Source of the DNA: an uncultured Prevotella sp.
GTDB lineage: Bacteria; Bacteroidota; Bacteroidia; Bacteroidales; Bacteroidaceae
Length of the DNA: 22,334 nucleotides
Direction of reading: 5' to 3'
Assembly (NCBI GenBank): GCA_927910885.1
Contig: CAKMOD010000104.1
Span: forward strand, 1 to 22,334
How positions within the stretch are numbered: the stretch's first letter is position 1; every line of letters starts with the position of its first letter. Below the pieces are notes generated by a model that saw nothing but the letters and a program-made list of their open reading frames with translations, made no database searches and was not told where the DNA came from. Positions 8,397 through 15,733 of the stretch are shown here, one piece after another. The position numbers and the translations under genes are program-made.

Positions 8397-8430
8397 AGGA
8401 GTGAAGGAGTTAAGGAGTGAAATGGAGTTA
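8397..8430. repeat. Imperfect tandem repeat in the rsmD leader
   Basis: AGGAGTGAAGGAGTTA at 8397-8412 is followed directly by AGGAGTGAAATGGAGTTA at 8413-8430, and each unit itself consists of two GGAGT half-units. It lies 13 bases upstream of the rsmD start, so the rsmD message would carry the CU-rich complement. Function unknown. Confidence 0.55.
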
Positions 8431-8498
8431 AGACATTTGTTTCTATCGGAGATGTGTGGATTTAATTCACTCTACATCTTAATCTGTCTTTCCTTCTT

Positions 8499-9311
8499 TT
8501 ATTCCAGATAAATTGCTTTCATGTCGTAAGGTATCTCTGTACGTTTAGCCAGTTGGCTATTGTTGAAGTAAACTTCCTGATTGATAACCCTACAGAACTT
8601 CAAATGTTGTTTTACTTTGTCAAGGAGCCAGTCTTGGTAATGTATATCACCAACAAGATATAACTCATCTTTCTCTACATCCATTCCTGTTAGCTTCCAT
8701 ATATAAAGGAGGTAATACAAAGCATCATGCTCATTAGTTGCTTCGTATGAATTGCTGAAACGGAATCTGTTTTGTTGGAAGGTGAAAACCTCCATACGTT
8801 TCTCATGGAAATAAGCATAGAGCTTTCTACGTGGACCAGCGTAAGAACGACGATAGAGATGAGTCCATACAGACTGCATAAGCGGTTGTATGCGAATATC
8901 CTTGAAATGGTCGTCGATAACGAGCTTGAGGTCTTTGTTAATTGCAAAGACGGCAACAGCGTTCAAGTCTGGTAGAATACTCGATAGAATCTCCTCGTTG
9001 CCTTGTCTATGATAAGTATGATGATAAAGCGTTTCGATATCCTGTGTACCAAAGTCGTCAATAGGCATAAGCATCACAGGGGTATCAATCTCTGCTAACA
9101 AACGTTTGTATCCGCTCTGCAGCAATTCAGAAACCTTGAAGGCTTCACGCAGATTGGCAGCAACAGAGATACCCATATTCATCTCGTATGGTTCATAAAC
9201 GAGCATACCATTCTCCTGTGGGTCGCCCACAGCAAATGCCATGTTGTTTCTGCTAAATCTAATAGTAAGTCGCAGTTTCTTGTCGGATATGTTATTGTCT
9301 GTTTCTGTCAT
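8499..9311 (-). CDS. DUF3822 family protein
   Basis: A 270-residue protein recognised as DUF3822, an uncharacterised Bacteroidota family regularly found next to rsmD. It has no signal peptide or membrane segment. Recognisable stretches include MLVYEPYEMNMGISVAANLR near the N-terminus and LYYLLYIWKLTGMDVEKDELYLVGD near the C-terminus. The fold may belong to the actin/hexokinase-like superfamily, but that is only recollection. I chose the ATG at 9311 (MTETDNN) over the ATG at 9338 and the TTG at 9344, because a -7-like element at 9342-9349 would place the transcript start at or just after those codons. Its partnership with rsmD suggests a housekeeping role, but none is known to me. Confidence 0.85.
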   Translation of the reverse strand: MTETDNNISDKKLRLTIRFSRNNMAFAVGDPQENGMLVYEPYEMNMGISVAANLREAFKVSELLQSGYKRLLAEIDTPVMLMPIDDFGTQDIETLYHHTYHRQGNEEILSSILPDLNAVAVFAINKDLKLVIDDHFKDIRIQPLMQSVWTHLYRRSYAGPRRKLYAYFHEKRMEVFTFQQNRFRFSNSYEATNEHDALYYLLYIWKLTGMDVEKDELYLVGDIHYQDWLLDKVKQHLKFCRVINQEVYFNNSQLAKRTEIPYDMKAIYLE

Positions 9312-9341
9312 TACGAACGTTGTATAGCTTTTTATCATCTG

Positions 9342-9349
9342 CAAACTTA
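9342..9349 (-). promoter_or_regulatory. -7 element of the DUF3822-rsmD transcript
   Basis: TAAGTTTG on the minus strand matches TAnnTTTG. A clear TTTG at the -33 spacing is missing, so the call is tentative. If used, transcription begins near 9335-9338 and leaves about 25 bases of leader before the ATG at 9311. Confidence 0.4.
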
Positions 9350-9458
9350 CGCATTTTTTTTCCGATTTCGTTGGTTATCTGCTTGATAAATATCATCGAA
9401 AGCCTTTCTTTCAAGTATTAAAAAAGGGTAATTTAGCGTTTGATACTTAAAAAATCTA

Positions 9459-9466
9459 TAACTTTG
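9459..9466 (+). promoter_or_regulatory. -7 element of the lrgA-lrgB promoter
   Basis: TAACTTTG matches TAnnTTTG. The nearest TTTG upstream (9439-9442) is 16 bases away, shorter than the usual 19-21, so the -33 element is uncertain. The predicted leader is about 70 bases. Confidence 0.5.
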
Positions 9467-9538
9467 CATCTACTTATTAAATGCTATAACTATTCAAACA
9501 ATCATGTTTGATGGTGGTGTTGAATATAACTTTTTCAC

Positions 9539-10057
9539 ATGGCAAGACAGTTCTTTGTTATCTTCGGATGCTTAGCATTGGGAGAATTTATTGTTTGGGC
9601 TACAGGAATAAAACTGCCGTCCAGTATTATTGGTATGCTCCTACTAACTCTTTTCCTAAAGTTAGGATGGGTGAAGTTAGGATGGGTGGAGCGATTGTCA
9701 CAGCTTCTGATAGCGAACCTTGGTTTCTTCTTTGTTCCACCAGGGGTGGCTCTTATTCTCTATCTTGATCTTATTAAGGCTCAATGGTTCCCTATTGTCA
9801 CTGCAACAGTTGTCAGCACTCTTCTCGTTCTTGTTGTTACAGGACAGATGCACCAGCTTGTCATTAAGTTTGAACGTCGGTTGATGGCAATGGACTTGCT
9901 TCATCATCGTGCTCGTGTGCAGAAGATGAAGAAAGTTTTGGAGGAAACTGAAGAGGTTGAGGCTATGGAAGAGGCTGAAAGAATAGAACTTGACAAAACG
10001 TTACTCGGACAGGATAAGATAACTAAAAGGAGGAAAAATAATGAATTCGTGGGATGA
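9539..10057 (+). CDS. lrgA: CidA/LrgA family holin-like membrane protein
   Basis: Small inner-membrane protein of the CidA/LrgA family, linked in other bacteria to control of murein hydrolase activity and to transport of small organic acids such as pyruvate. Four hydrophobic helices are visible at about residues 4-21, 28-45, 58-79 and 86-103, including the family stretch KLPSSIIGMLLL and the FFVPPGVALI loop. The protein has 172 residues, longer than the usual 115-150. The extra part is a charged tail from about residue 105, with an acidic run (EETEEVEAMEEAERIELDK) that looks coiled-coil. Residues KLGWVKLGWV come from a perfect 15-base tandem repeat (9659-9688). It overlaps lrgB by 17 bases, so the two are co-translated. 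Confidence 0.9.
   Translation: MARQFFVIFGCLALGEFIVWATGIKLPSSIIGMLLLTLFLKLGWVKLGWVERLSQLLIANLGFFFVPPGVALILYLDLIKAQWFPIVTATVVSTLLVLVVTGQMHQLVIKFERRLMAMDLLHHRARVQKMKKVLEETEEVEAMEEAERIELDKTLLGQDKITKRRKNNEFVG
10027..10033 (+). promoter_or_regulatory. Strong Shine-Dalgarno site of lrgB inside lrgA
   Basis: AAGGAGG lies seven bases before the lrgB ATG at 10041 and within the last codons of lrgA. Such a perfect site is unusual in this phylum and supports the 10041 start and coupled translation. Confidence 0.65.
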
Positions 10058-10790
10058 AACAATCGGTCAGACTATTGACCTTATACAGGACGGTAAAGAT
10101 ATCTTTTCCAATCAGTATGTTATTTTGGCATTAACTTTTGCTGCCTTTTTTTACATCAAACGTCTACAGCAGCGTACTGGTTGGATGTTACTCAATCCTA
10201 TCTTGATAGCCATCGTTCTTATTATTGTCTATCTCAAGATAACCGGTGTTTCTTTTGCAGTCTATAAGCAAGGGGCTCAATTAATTGACTTCTGGCTTAA
10301 ACCAGCTGTTGTAGCCTTAGGCGTACCACTTTATTTACAGCTTGATGCCATTAAGCGTCTGTGGTTTCCAATCGTCATGTCACAGCTTGTTGGCTGTTTA
10401 GTGGGTATCGTTAGTGTTGTTTTAGTAGCCAAACTTTGTGGTGCTCCAGATATTATCGTTCTCTCAATGGCAAGTAAATCTGTCACAACACCTATTGCGA
10501 TGGAAGTGACACAGAGTCTTGGCGGTATTCCTTCTCTTACAGCTGCTGTGGTGGTTATCACTGGTATTATTGGTGCTTTGGTAGGCTTCAAGATGTTGTC
10601 ATTCGGTCATGTAAATAGTCCTATCGCACAAGGTCTCTCTATGGGAGCTGCTTCTCATGCTGTTGGTGCATCAACAGCGATGGCATATAGTAGTAAGTAT
10701 GGTGCTTTTGCGAGCTTAGGTATTACGCTGAACGGTATCTTCACAGCCCTGCTTACCCCAACGATTCTCCGCCTAATGGGAATTATTTAG
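10041..10790 (+). CDS. lrgB: CidB/LrgB family membrane protein
   Basis: Partner of LrgA: an inner-membrane protein of the LrgB family, thought to act with LrgA in autolysis control or export/import of small metabolites. The 249 residues hold many hydrophobic helices and the conserved family motifs SKSVTTPIAMEV (residues 145-156) and GAASHAVGASTA near the C-terminus, plus PAVVALGVPLYLQ. Length is close to the family norm. The N-terminal ~25 residues before the first helix are hydrophilic. The last codons and the TAG form part of the terminator hairpin downstream. No LytR-type regulator gene lies next to the pair in this window. Confidence 0.95.
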   Translation: MNSWDETIGQTIDLIQDGKDIFSNQYVILALTFAAFFYIKRLQQRTGWMLLNPILIAIVLIIVYLKITGVSFAVYKQGAQLIDFWLKPAVVALGVPLYLQLDAIKRLWFPIVMSQLVGCLVGIVSVVLVAKLCGAPDIIVLSMASKSVTTPIAMEVTQSLGGIPSLTAAVVVITGIIGALVGFKMLSFGHVNSPIAQGLSMGAASHAVGASTAMAYSSKYGAFASLGITLNGIFTALLTPTILRLMGII

Positions 10791-10805
10791 GCGGTTTTGT
10801 GTTTT
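10769..10805 (+). terminator. Rho-independent terminator overlapping the lrgB stop codon
   Basis: CCGCCTAA (10769-10776) and TTAGGCGG (10787-10794) form a perfect 8-base stem around a 10-base loop, followed by TTTTGTGTTTT. The stem includes the last six codons and the TAG of lrgB, so the terminator is built into the coding sequence. Confidence 0.85.
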
Positions 10806-10873
10806 AGCGCGATAAAGTCTACTAAAGTAAGAAGGAATTTATACCCATTATTACACGTGTAGTTTTAATTTCG

Positions 10874-10961
10874 TTTTGCTGTCACATTTAACATTTCGTG
10901 TAATCCTACTGTTACATAATAAGTTAACTAATGAATTAGGGTGACAGTAGTGACAGCAAAA
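10874..10961. repeat. Nested inverted repeat downstream of lrgB
   Basis: TTTTGCTGTCAC (10874-10885) and GTGACAGCAAAA (10950-10961) are perfect 12-base inverted repeats. Inside them, TACTGTTAC (10907-10915) pairs with GTGACAGTA (10941-10949) with one mismatch, so the right-hand arms lie directly next to each other. The result is a foldback with a 21-base bulge on the left side. It is not followed by a T-run. It could be a small mobile-element relic or a dispersed intergenic repeat. Confidence 0.65.
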
Positions 10962-11270
10962 TTGTTTTCACTGGGAAATGCTTTTTAAACGACAGACAGT
11001 GTTAGAGGCATGTAGGGACCATTTAAATCTGGTTCATCCGACATTTGGAATGATAGCCTATGAATGATACTCAAAGTTTGAGACAAAAATCTCTTCATAA
11101 CCTTCTCGTTAATAGTGGATTTAGACAAAATGAAGTAAATTTATAAGTTATAGTAACTCCTGCACTACTAATTAGCACATTATGATTATAATACTCCGTA
11201 TATAAAAGGTTTTATATATATGAGTAATGGTGTAAGTAGTTGATTATTAATAGCTAATTATTATCACTCC
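10962..11270. other. Non-coding stretch with a doubtful 37-codon frame and an AT palindrome
   Basis: No convincing gene is present. On the minus strand a short frame from ATG 11098 to the TAA at 10985-10987 would encode 37 residues containing MSDEPDLNGPYMPLTLSVV. It has no clear promoter or ribosome site and may be part of a dispersed repeat rather than a gene. A perfect 20-base palindrome, TATATAAAA-GG-TTTTATATA, lies at 11199-11218. Base composition is very AT-rich after 11140, merging into the decayed insertion element. Confidence 0.4.
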
Positions 11271-11500
11271 AAATTCCTGAAGAACCAAAAAAGAGCCCTT
11301 ATAGAAACGGGAATGATGAACTAAAGAACATTGCGCAGGTGGAACACTCCAGACAATAGATGCTTTGACAATTTCATCGTCAACTTATTAGGGGCAATTG
11401 CTGCCTATTGCCTGTTTCCAAAGAAGCCGTGCATCAATGTATAAAGGACCATTGACACACAGCTCACATTATTCAGAATTTGTCGAACTCACGTTATTTA
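11271..11500 (+). mobile_element. IS982-type element remnant 1 (3' end only)
   Basis: Translating with two frame corrections gives KRALIET-(V)-NDELKNIAQVEHSR-(H)-RCFDNFIVNLLGAIAAYC, then LFPKKPCINV, a stop, and relics reading TIDTQLTLF. This is the C-terminal end of IS982-family transposases as I recall them. The frame breaks lie near 11311 (one base missing) and 11355 (one extra A), so it is dead. The 5' part of the transposase is absent: sequence before 11271 shows no similarity. The element ends in AATTTGTCGAACTCACGTTAT (11477-11497), which is the inverted repeat of the left end of remnant 2 (12070-12090, one mismatch in 21). Confidence 0.8.
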
Positions 11501-11922
11501 CGAGGATAAGATAATATCCAATTCAATTTCCTTAAATCCTCAATATTCACATCTATCCTTTGCAACACAGCATTATAATCATATCTTTTGTTCGTTTCCA
11601 ATATGTTAGCATCAAAAACAAATAACATCAGAGTGTCCATCTTTCCATTTTCATGGATTCTCAGTTTCTTTTCATAACAATCGCGAACTTCTAATGCAGT
11701 CTTATTGTAATCGTGCGGTGCTATTTTATAGATTTCAGGTAAACCTAACACATGGTAATTGGGAACATTGACTGTATCAGGATAATCCAGAGAAGGGGAT
11801 ATATAAACCTCTTTATCGGAATTGTTATAGAATGTTATAGTATAATGGCAAAAATCGCCATCGTGCTTGCAGCTTGAAAATATACAGCAACACATAAGCA
11901 CTATTGTAGTTAATGTTTTCAT
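11494..11922 (-). CDS. Small lipoprotein of a Bacteroidales family, between two IS remnants
   Basis: A 142-residue predicted lipoprotein: signal peptide MKTLTTIVLMCCCIF, lipobox FSSC (Cys18), then a mature domain with YTITFYNNSDKEVYISPSLDYP, DTLMLFVFDANILE and a C-terminal IEDLRKLNWILSYP. I recognise the N-N-S-D ... YPDT ... DTLM-F-FDA ... DL-LNW--YP pattern as a recurrent small lipoprotein family of Bacteroidales with no function known to me. The last residues (RK) and the TAA overlap the end of IS remnant 1, so the insertion appears to have supplied the stop codon with little or no loss of the domain. The ATG lies only two bases after the stop of a truncated gene upstream, which suggests that the pair was one operon, possibly an effector and its immunity lipoprotein (inference). 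Confidence 0.75.
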   Translation of the reverse strand: MKTLTTIVLMCCCIFSSCKHDGDFCHYTITFYNNSDKEVYISPSLDYPDTVNVPNYHVLGLPEIYKIAPHDYNKTALEVRDCYEKKLRIHENGKMDTLMLFVFDANILETNKRYDYNAVLQRIDVNIEDLRKLNWILSYPRK

Positions 11923-11924
11923 AT

Positions 11925-12069
11925 TTATTGCTTTAGTTGAAAAATATCTATTATGCCTGGTATTAGAAGTGATGGTCCGAACAGATAGTCAGCCCATCCC
12001 AATGAAAGACTTCCTGCATTTAGTGCTTTCTTGTCACTATTAATACCGTAATGCCAGTCATATCCTAAA
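11925..12069 (-). pseudogene. 3' end of a gene cut by an IS982-type element
   Basis: Reading the minus strand, an open frame enters from the end of the insertion element and ends with TAA at 11925-11927. The native part encodes about 46 residues beginning GYDWHYGINSDKKALNAG, then a hydrophobic stretch SLGWADYLFGPSLLIPGIIDIF and QLKQ. Upstream of base 12070 the frame runs into insertion-element sequence and soon meets a stop, so the 5' part of the gene has been lost. Its stop is two bases from the ATG of the lipoprotein gene downstream. I do not recognise the family. A C-terminal tail directly followed by a small lipoprotein would fit a polymorphic toxin with its immunity protein, but nothing in the tail proves it. 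Confidence 0.6.
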
Positions 12070-12671
12070 ATAACGTGAGTTCGACGAATTATAAGTGTCT
12101 ATAAATTTGGTGATTAACGAAATTGTTGTAACTTTAAAGAGCTAATATACAAACAAAAAATTGCTATAATCACCGAGGACAAAGTTACTGTAAATATTTT
12201 GTATGGCAGAATGACTTCTGCAAGTTTTTTGATGCATTGACAGCAAAATATACGCTAAAACCTACAGGAAACAGGAAATATCATCGAAATTCTACAATGT
12301 CAAAGGCAGAAGTTATGCTGAAAATGATTCTTTTCCACGATTCTGATTATCGTTGCTTTAAACATTTCTATCTTGAAAAAGTATGCAGGCAGCTGCACCA
12401 TCTATTTCCAAAAGTTGTTTCTTATAACCATATAGTAGGATAGGAAAGGGATGTAGTCATATCCTTAACCTTGTTAGTCAAGAATGTTCTGTTGGACAAA
12501 TGCACGGGTATAAACTTTGTTGGTAGCACACCACTGCGTGTCTGCAAAAAACAAAGAATATATATCCACAAGGTTTTCAAAGACATAGTCCAAAGAAGGT
12601 ATGCACCAATGTATAAAGGACTATTGATACACAGCTTGCATTGTTCTAAATTTGTCTAATTCATGTTTTAT
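12070..12671 (+). mobile_element. IS982-type element remnant 2 (both ends, internally deleted)
   Basis: The left end is ATAACGTGAGTTCGACGAATT (12070-12090). The degenerate right end is AATTTGTCTAATTCATGTTT (12649-12668). The right-hand 77 bases (12593-12669) align with 11421-11497 of remnant 1. At only about 600 bases it is well below the ~1 kb of a full IS982 element. Both remnants are followed by nearly the same bases (TTACGAGG and TTAACGAGG), so the true tip may lie a few bases further out. Confidence 0.8.
12162..12659 (+). pseudogene. IS982-family transposase pseudogene
   Basis: Conceptual translation with frame corrections reads IITEDKV..., then DFCKFFDALTAKYTLKP, then KYHRNSTMSKAEVMLKMILF, FKHFYLEKVCRQLHHLFPKV and VSYN. 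After another break near 12440 it continues DVVISLTLLVKNVLLDKCTG, INFVGSTPLRVC and HKVFKDIVQ. This is the N-terminal half of an IS982 transposase. At about 12590 the sequence jumps from the HKVFKDI region straight to the C-terminal PKK tail, so most of the DDE catalytic core is missing. Frameshifts near 12213 (one extra base) and 12440, the lost start codon (GCT where ATG is expected) and the deletion make it non-functional. Confidence 0.85.
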
Positions 12672-12717
12672 TAACGAGGTCATAGATAAATTCTCTCGAA
12701 CACCAATAGCAAAGAAG

Positions 12718-12757
12718 AACAGCCATACCAAAGCACTTCGGCTTCGATATGGCTGTT
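12718..12757 (-). terminator. Hairpin terminator of the M16 peptidase gene
   Basis: AACAGCCATA (12718-12727) and TATGGCTGTT (12748-12757) form a perfect 10-base stem, extended inside by AAGC/GCTT around a small loop. On the minus strand the stem follows the peptidase stop by about 40 bases and is followed by TCTTCTTTGC. On the plus strand it is followed by TTTAAG. It may also stop transcription coming from the IS remnant. Confidence 0.7.
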
Positions 12758-12798
12758 TTAAGTAGGTTTACTTTGCGCAACCTATAATATAGAATGTC

Positions 12799-15621
12799 TT
12801 ACATTCCCTTTTCAGACTGCATTGTCACTTCAATACGGCGGTTACTGTTGATAAGGTTGCGGGCAATACGCTGGATGTCGGAAGCAGTGATGTTGCGCAC
12901 GATAGCCTTGTAGTCCTTGTCAAAGTCTACTCCGTGGCGCAGCTGGTTGTATATTACGTAGAGCCAGTAGTCATTGGTAACAGAAGACTGGTCGTACTGC
13001 TTTAAGAGGTATTCCTTCACCTTTTGCAGACTTACAGCCTCTGGACCCTTATTGGCAATGTGCTCAATCTGCTTTGTGATGATTGGCATTACCATGTTAT
13101 ACTTGTCAGGGTCGGTGTCAAAGGCAATCTTCAACAGAGCGTGAGGATTACTTGTTGCGTTTAGACTCTGCTGCAGTTTCACACCATACACTCCACCTTT
13201 CTCCTCACGTACAGAGTCGGTATAGGCGATAGACAATACACGTTTGAAGACGTCGAGTTCCAAATCAGCCTTAGCTGTGTAAGGTTCGTCCCATGTGTAG
13301 AAGACGGTTACACGTGCCAATGGGGTCTTCATCTTCTTTTCAAAGCGGTGAGTCTCGTTGCAGTTGCGCACGTCAGGATAGGTCTTCGCAAAGGTTTCCT
13401 TTTTGCCTGTTGATGGTAGCGAAGCAATGTATTGCTCTAAGAGAGGGCGCAACTGAGCGATGTCAATGTTACCCATGACAATCATCTTGAAGTTAGAAGC
13501 ATTGCTGAAACGCTCCTTGTAAATCTCGAGAACACGGTCATAGCTTACCTTGTCAAGTGATGCAGCCTTAAGTGGTTGTACACGTGGCGAATTACCATAA
13601 ACGATGGCAGCGATAGAGTCGTTGTAGCTAACGTTAGGACTTGCCTCACGATTGTTGAGGAAAGAGCGCATACGGTTAACTTCTGACTGAAAAGCCTGAT
13701 CATCACGACGTAAGTTCGTAAAATACAAGTAAGTAAGTTCAAAGAGTGTGCGGATGTCTTTGATAGACGAGTTACCGCTGATAGACTGTGTCTCATCACC
13801 TACACCAGCGTTGATGCGAACGGTCTTACCTGCTAAGAATTTGTTGAGTTCTGTTGTACTGAAACGTCCTACACCACCTTCTTTTACAGCTGCTGAAATA
13901 AACTGTGTGTTAATCAAATCCTTGACAGGATAGAGGGAAGAACCACCTTCTGCAAAGAAGTTCAGTGTCACAGCATCCTTCTGATAGTCGGTCTTCTTGA
14001 AGTAAACTTTCACACCATTGCTCAGTGTGATTTCCGTTGTTCCGTGCAAGCCTGCTTTCTCACTCTTGATACGTCCCTTCTTCGGTAACGTCTCTATAAG
14101 TTTATCGTCCAGCTTCTTCTCGACATACTTAGGATAGGTCTTTGCCTGTGCATCAAGAACCATCTGTTCAAACTGCGCATCTGAGGGAACATTTACGCCT
14201 GCTTTGTCTGGTGCATATACAACAAGCACTTGATTCTTGTTAGTGATAGCTTCACGCATAGCCGCATTGACCTCGTCGAGTGTTACCTCATTAAAGAACT
14301 GGTCGTCGAGTTGCTTGTCGTATGCTTCGGTGGTGATGGGTTCATTATCGAGGAAGTTCTGCTTTGCACGACGCACATAATATGAATTGCGACGGTCGTT
14401 GCGCTCATTGTATTGGCGGTCAATCACCTTCTGGCGGAAAGCTTTGGCACGAGCAAGTTCTGACGGAGTAAAACCGTGCTGACGAATCTGCTCTATCGTA
14501 CCCACTGCAGCATCGAACGAACCCTTTACATCTTCCTGACGAGCACCAAAGGAAAGAACAAAAGCATCTTTTGTACGACTGATCAAGAACTGACCCATAC
14601 GTGCAGAAGCACTCAAGCAAGGCTTTGGATTCTTGTCCTGCATCTCGTTAAGGCGTTCGCCAATCATATAAGAGACTAAGTCGTCAACATATCCGTCTCG
14701 CTGATATTTGACCGAAGACTTCTCTGAATCGGGTGTCGCCTCACGCTTCATATAAAGTGTAACGAGCATGATAGGTTGTTCTGAATCTTTCAATGATGCT
14801 ACAATCATTTTGTCGTTGTCATTCACAGGGAAGTATTCACGATGAGCAGCATTCTCAGGCATTGGGATGGCTGAGAAGACAGACTGTATCTTCTGCTCCA
14901 TCTTGTCTACGTCAATATCACCCACAACGATGATTGCTTGCAGGTCTGGACGATACCACTTGTGGTAATAGTCGCGAAGTGCCTTGTAAGGAAAGTTGTC
15001 TACAATCTCCATCTTACCGATTGGCAGACAGTCCTCATACTTTGTACCACGATAGATAATTGGCAATGCCTCTTCCATCAAGCGTTGTGAAGCCATACCA
15101 GCACGACGAGTACGCCACTCTTCGTGGATAACACCACGCTCTTTGTCTATCTCCTTGTCCTCAAGGTCTAAGTAGTGACTCCAATCGTGGAGGATAAGTA
15201 GGGTAGAGTCGATGGTAGATTCCTGCTTTACAGGTACGGAACTGACGTTGTAAACGGTCTCGTCAATCGAGGTGTAAGCATTGAGGTTGGTACCGAACTT
15301 AATACCATGTGCTTCACACCAATGTACGATACTTGGTGAAGAAGGTGTATTCTTGAAGTTCTTACTACCATTGAAAGCCATGTGTTCAAGGAAGTGAGCC
15401 AATCCTCTTTGGTTAGGTTCTTCGAGAATACTTCCCACACGCTGTGCAATGTAGAAGTCGGCAATTCCTTTCTCCTTAGCATTGTGGCGTATGTAATAGG
15501 TCATACCGTTCTTCAACTTACCCATACGGAAGCTGTTGTCGGTACTGACATTCTGTGCCATAGCACCTGTCACGAGGAGCAGGAGTACAAGCGCATTGAT
15601 GATTCTTTTGTTTATTAACAT
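12799..15621 (-). CDS. Exported M16 family zinc metallopeptidase (PqqL/FusC-like size)
   Basis: A 940-residue protein with an N-terminal signal peptide (KRIINALVLLLLVTGAMAQ) and the inverted zinc motif HFLEH at residues 76-80. The third ligand is probably E161 in KERGVIHEEW. Two M16-type halves are present: the active N-terminal half and a second, inactive half from about residue 520 (TEITLSNGVKVYFKKTDYQ). This layout and length match large periplasmic clam-shell peptidases such as PqqL and FusC, which degrade imported peptides or proteins. It is the last gene of the TonB-receptor locus, separated from the barrel gene by 190 bases with a hairpin repeat. It ends before a terminator at 12718-12757. 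The family call is firm; the substrate is unknown. Confidence 0.93.
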   Translation of the reverse strand: MLINKRIINALVLLLLVTGAMAQNVSTDNSFRMGKLKNGMTYYIRHNAKEKGIADFYIAQRVGSILEEPNQRGLAHFLEHMAFNGSKNFKNTPSSPSIVHWCEAHGIKFGTNLNAYTSIDETVYNVSSVPVKQESTIDSTLLILHDWSHYLDLEDKEIDKERGVIHEEWRTRRAGMASQRLMEEALPIIYRGTKYEDCLPIGKMEIVDNFPYKALRDYYHKWYRPDLQAIIVVGDIDVDKMEQKIQSVFSAIPMPENAAHREYFPVNDNDKMIVASLKDSEQPIMLVTLYMKREATPDSEKSSVKYQRDGYVDDLVSYMIGERLNEMQDKNPKPCLSASARMGQFLISRTKDAFVLSFGARQEDVKGSFDAAVGTIEQIRQHGFTPSELARAKAFRQKVIDRQYNERNDRRNSYYVRRAKQNFLDNEPITTEAYDKQLDDQFFNEVTLDEVNAAMREAITNKNQVLVVYAPDKAGVNVPSDAQFEQMVLDAQAKTYPKYVEKKLDDKLIETLPKKGRIKSEKAGLHGTTEITLSNGVKVYFKKTDYQKDAVTLNFFAEGGSSLYPVKDLINTQFISAAVKEGGVGRFSTTELNKFLAGKTVRINAGVGDETQSISGNSSIKDIRTLFELTYLYFTNLRRDDQAFQSEVNRMRSFLNNREASPNVSYNDSIAAIVYGNSPRVQPLKAASLDKVSYDRVLEIYKERFSNASNFKMIVMGNIDIAQLRPLLEQYIASLPSTGKKETFAKTYPDVRNCNETHRFEKKMKTPLARVTVFYTWDEPYTAKADLELDVFKRVLSIAYTDSVREEKGGVYGVKLQQSLNATSNPHALLKIAFDTDPDKYNMVMPIITKQIEHIANKGPEAVSLQKVKEYLLKQYDQSSVTNDYWLYVIYNQLRHGVDFDKDYKAIVRNITASDIQRIARNLINSNRRIEVTMQSEKGM

Positions 15622-15733
15622 AATATGTGATTGATTCCTTTTATGTCTGTCTGATTTTTATTCTTGGTAGGGTATTGTCTTACTAACGATTATTTGTCTT
15701 CATCTTAATAACATATTGTACTCTATTAAGTAC

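Noticed and set aside
9312..9344. TTG (9344) or ATG (9338) start for the DUF3822 gene
   Set aside because: Both lie at or inside the predicted promoter/start region; ATG 9311 leaves a sensible leader. ATG 9338 cannot be excluded.
9508..9768. An 86-codon plus-strand frame overlapping the start of lrgA
   Set aside because: LrgA in the next frame has the family helices and motifs; this one is a by-product of the same DNA.
11477..12090. A single insertion sequence with the lipoprotein as its passenger gene
   Set aside because: The facing ends are the right end of one element and the left end of another: transposase sequence lies outside this interval on both sides, not inside it.
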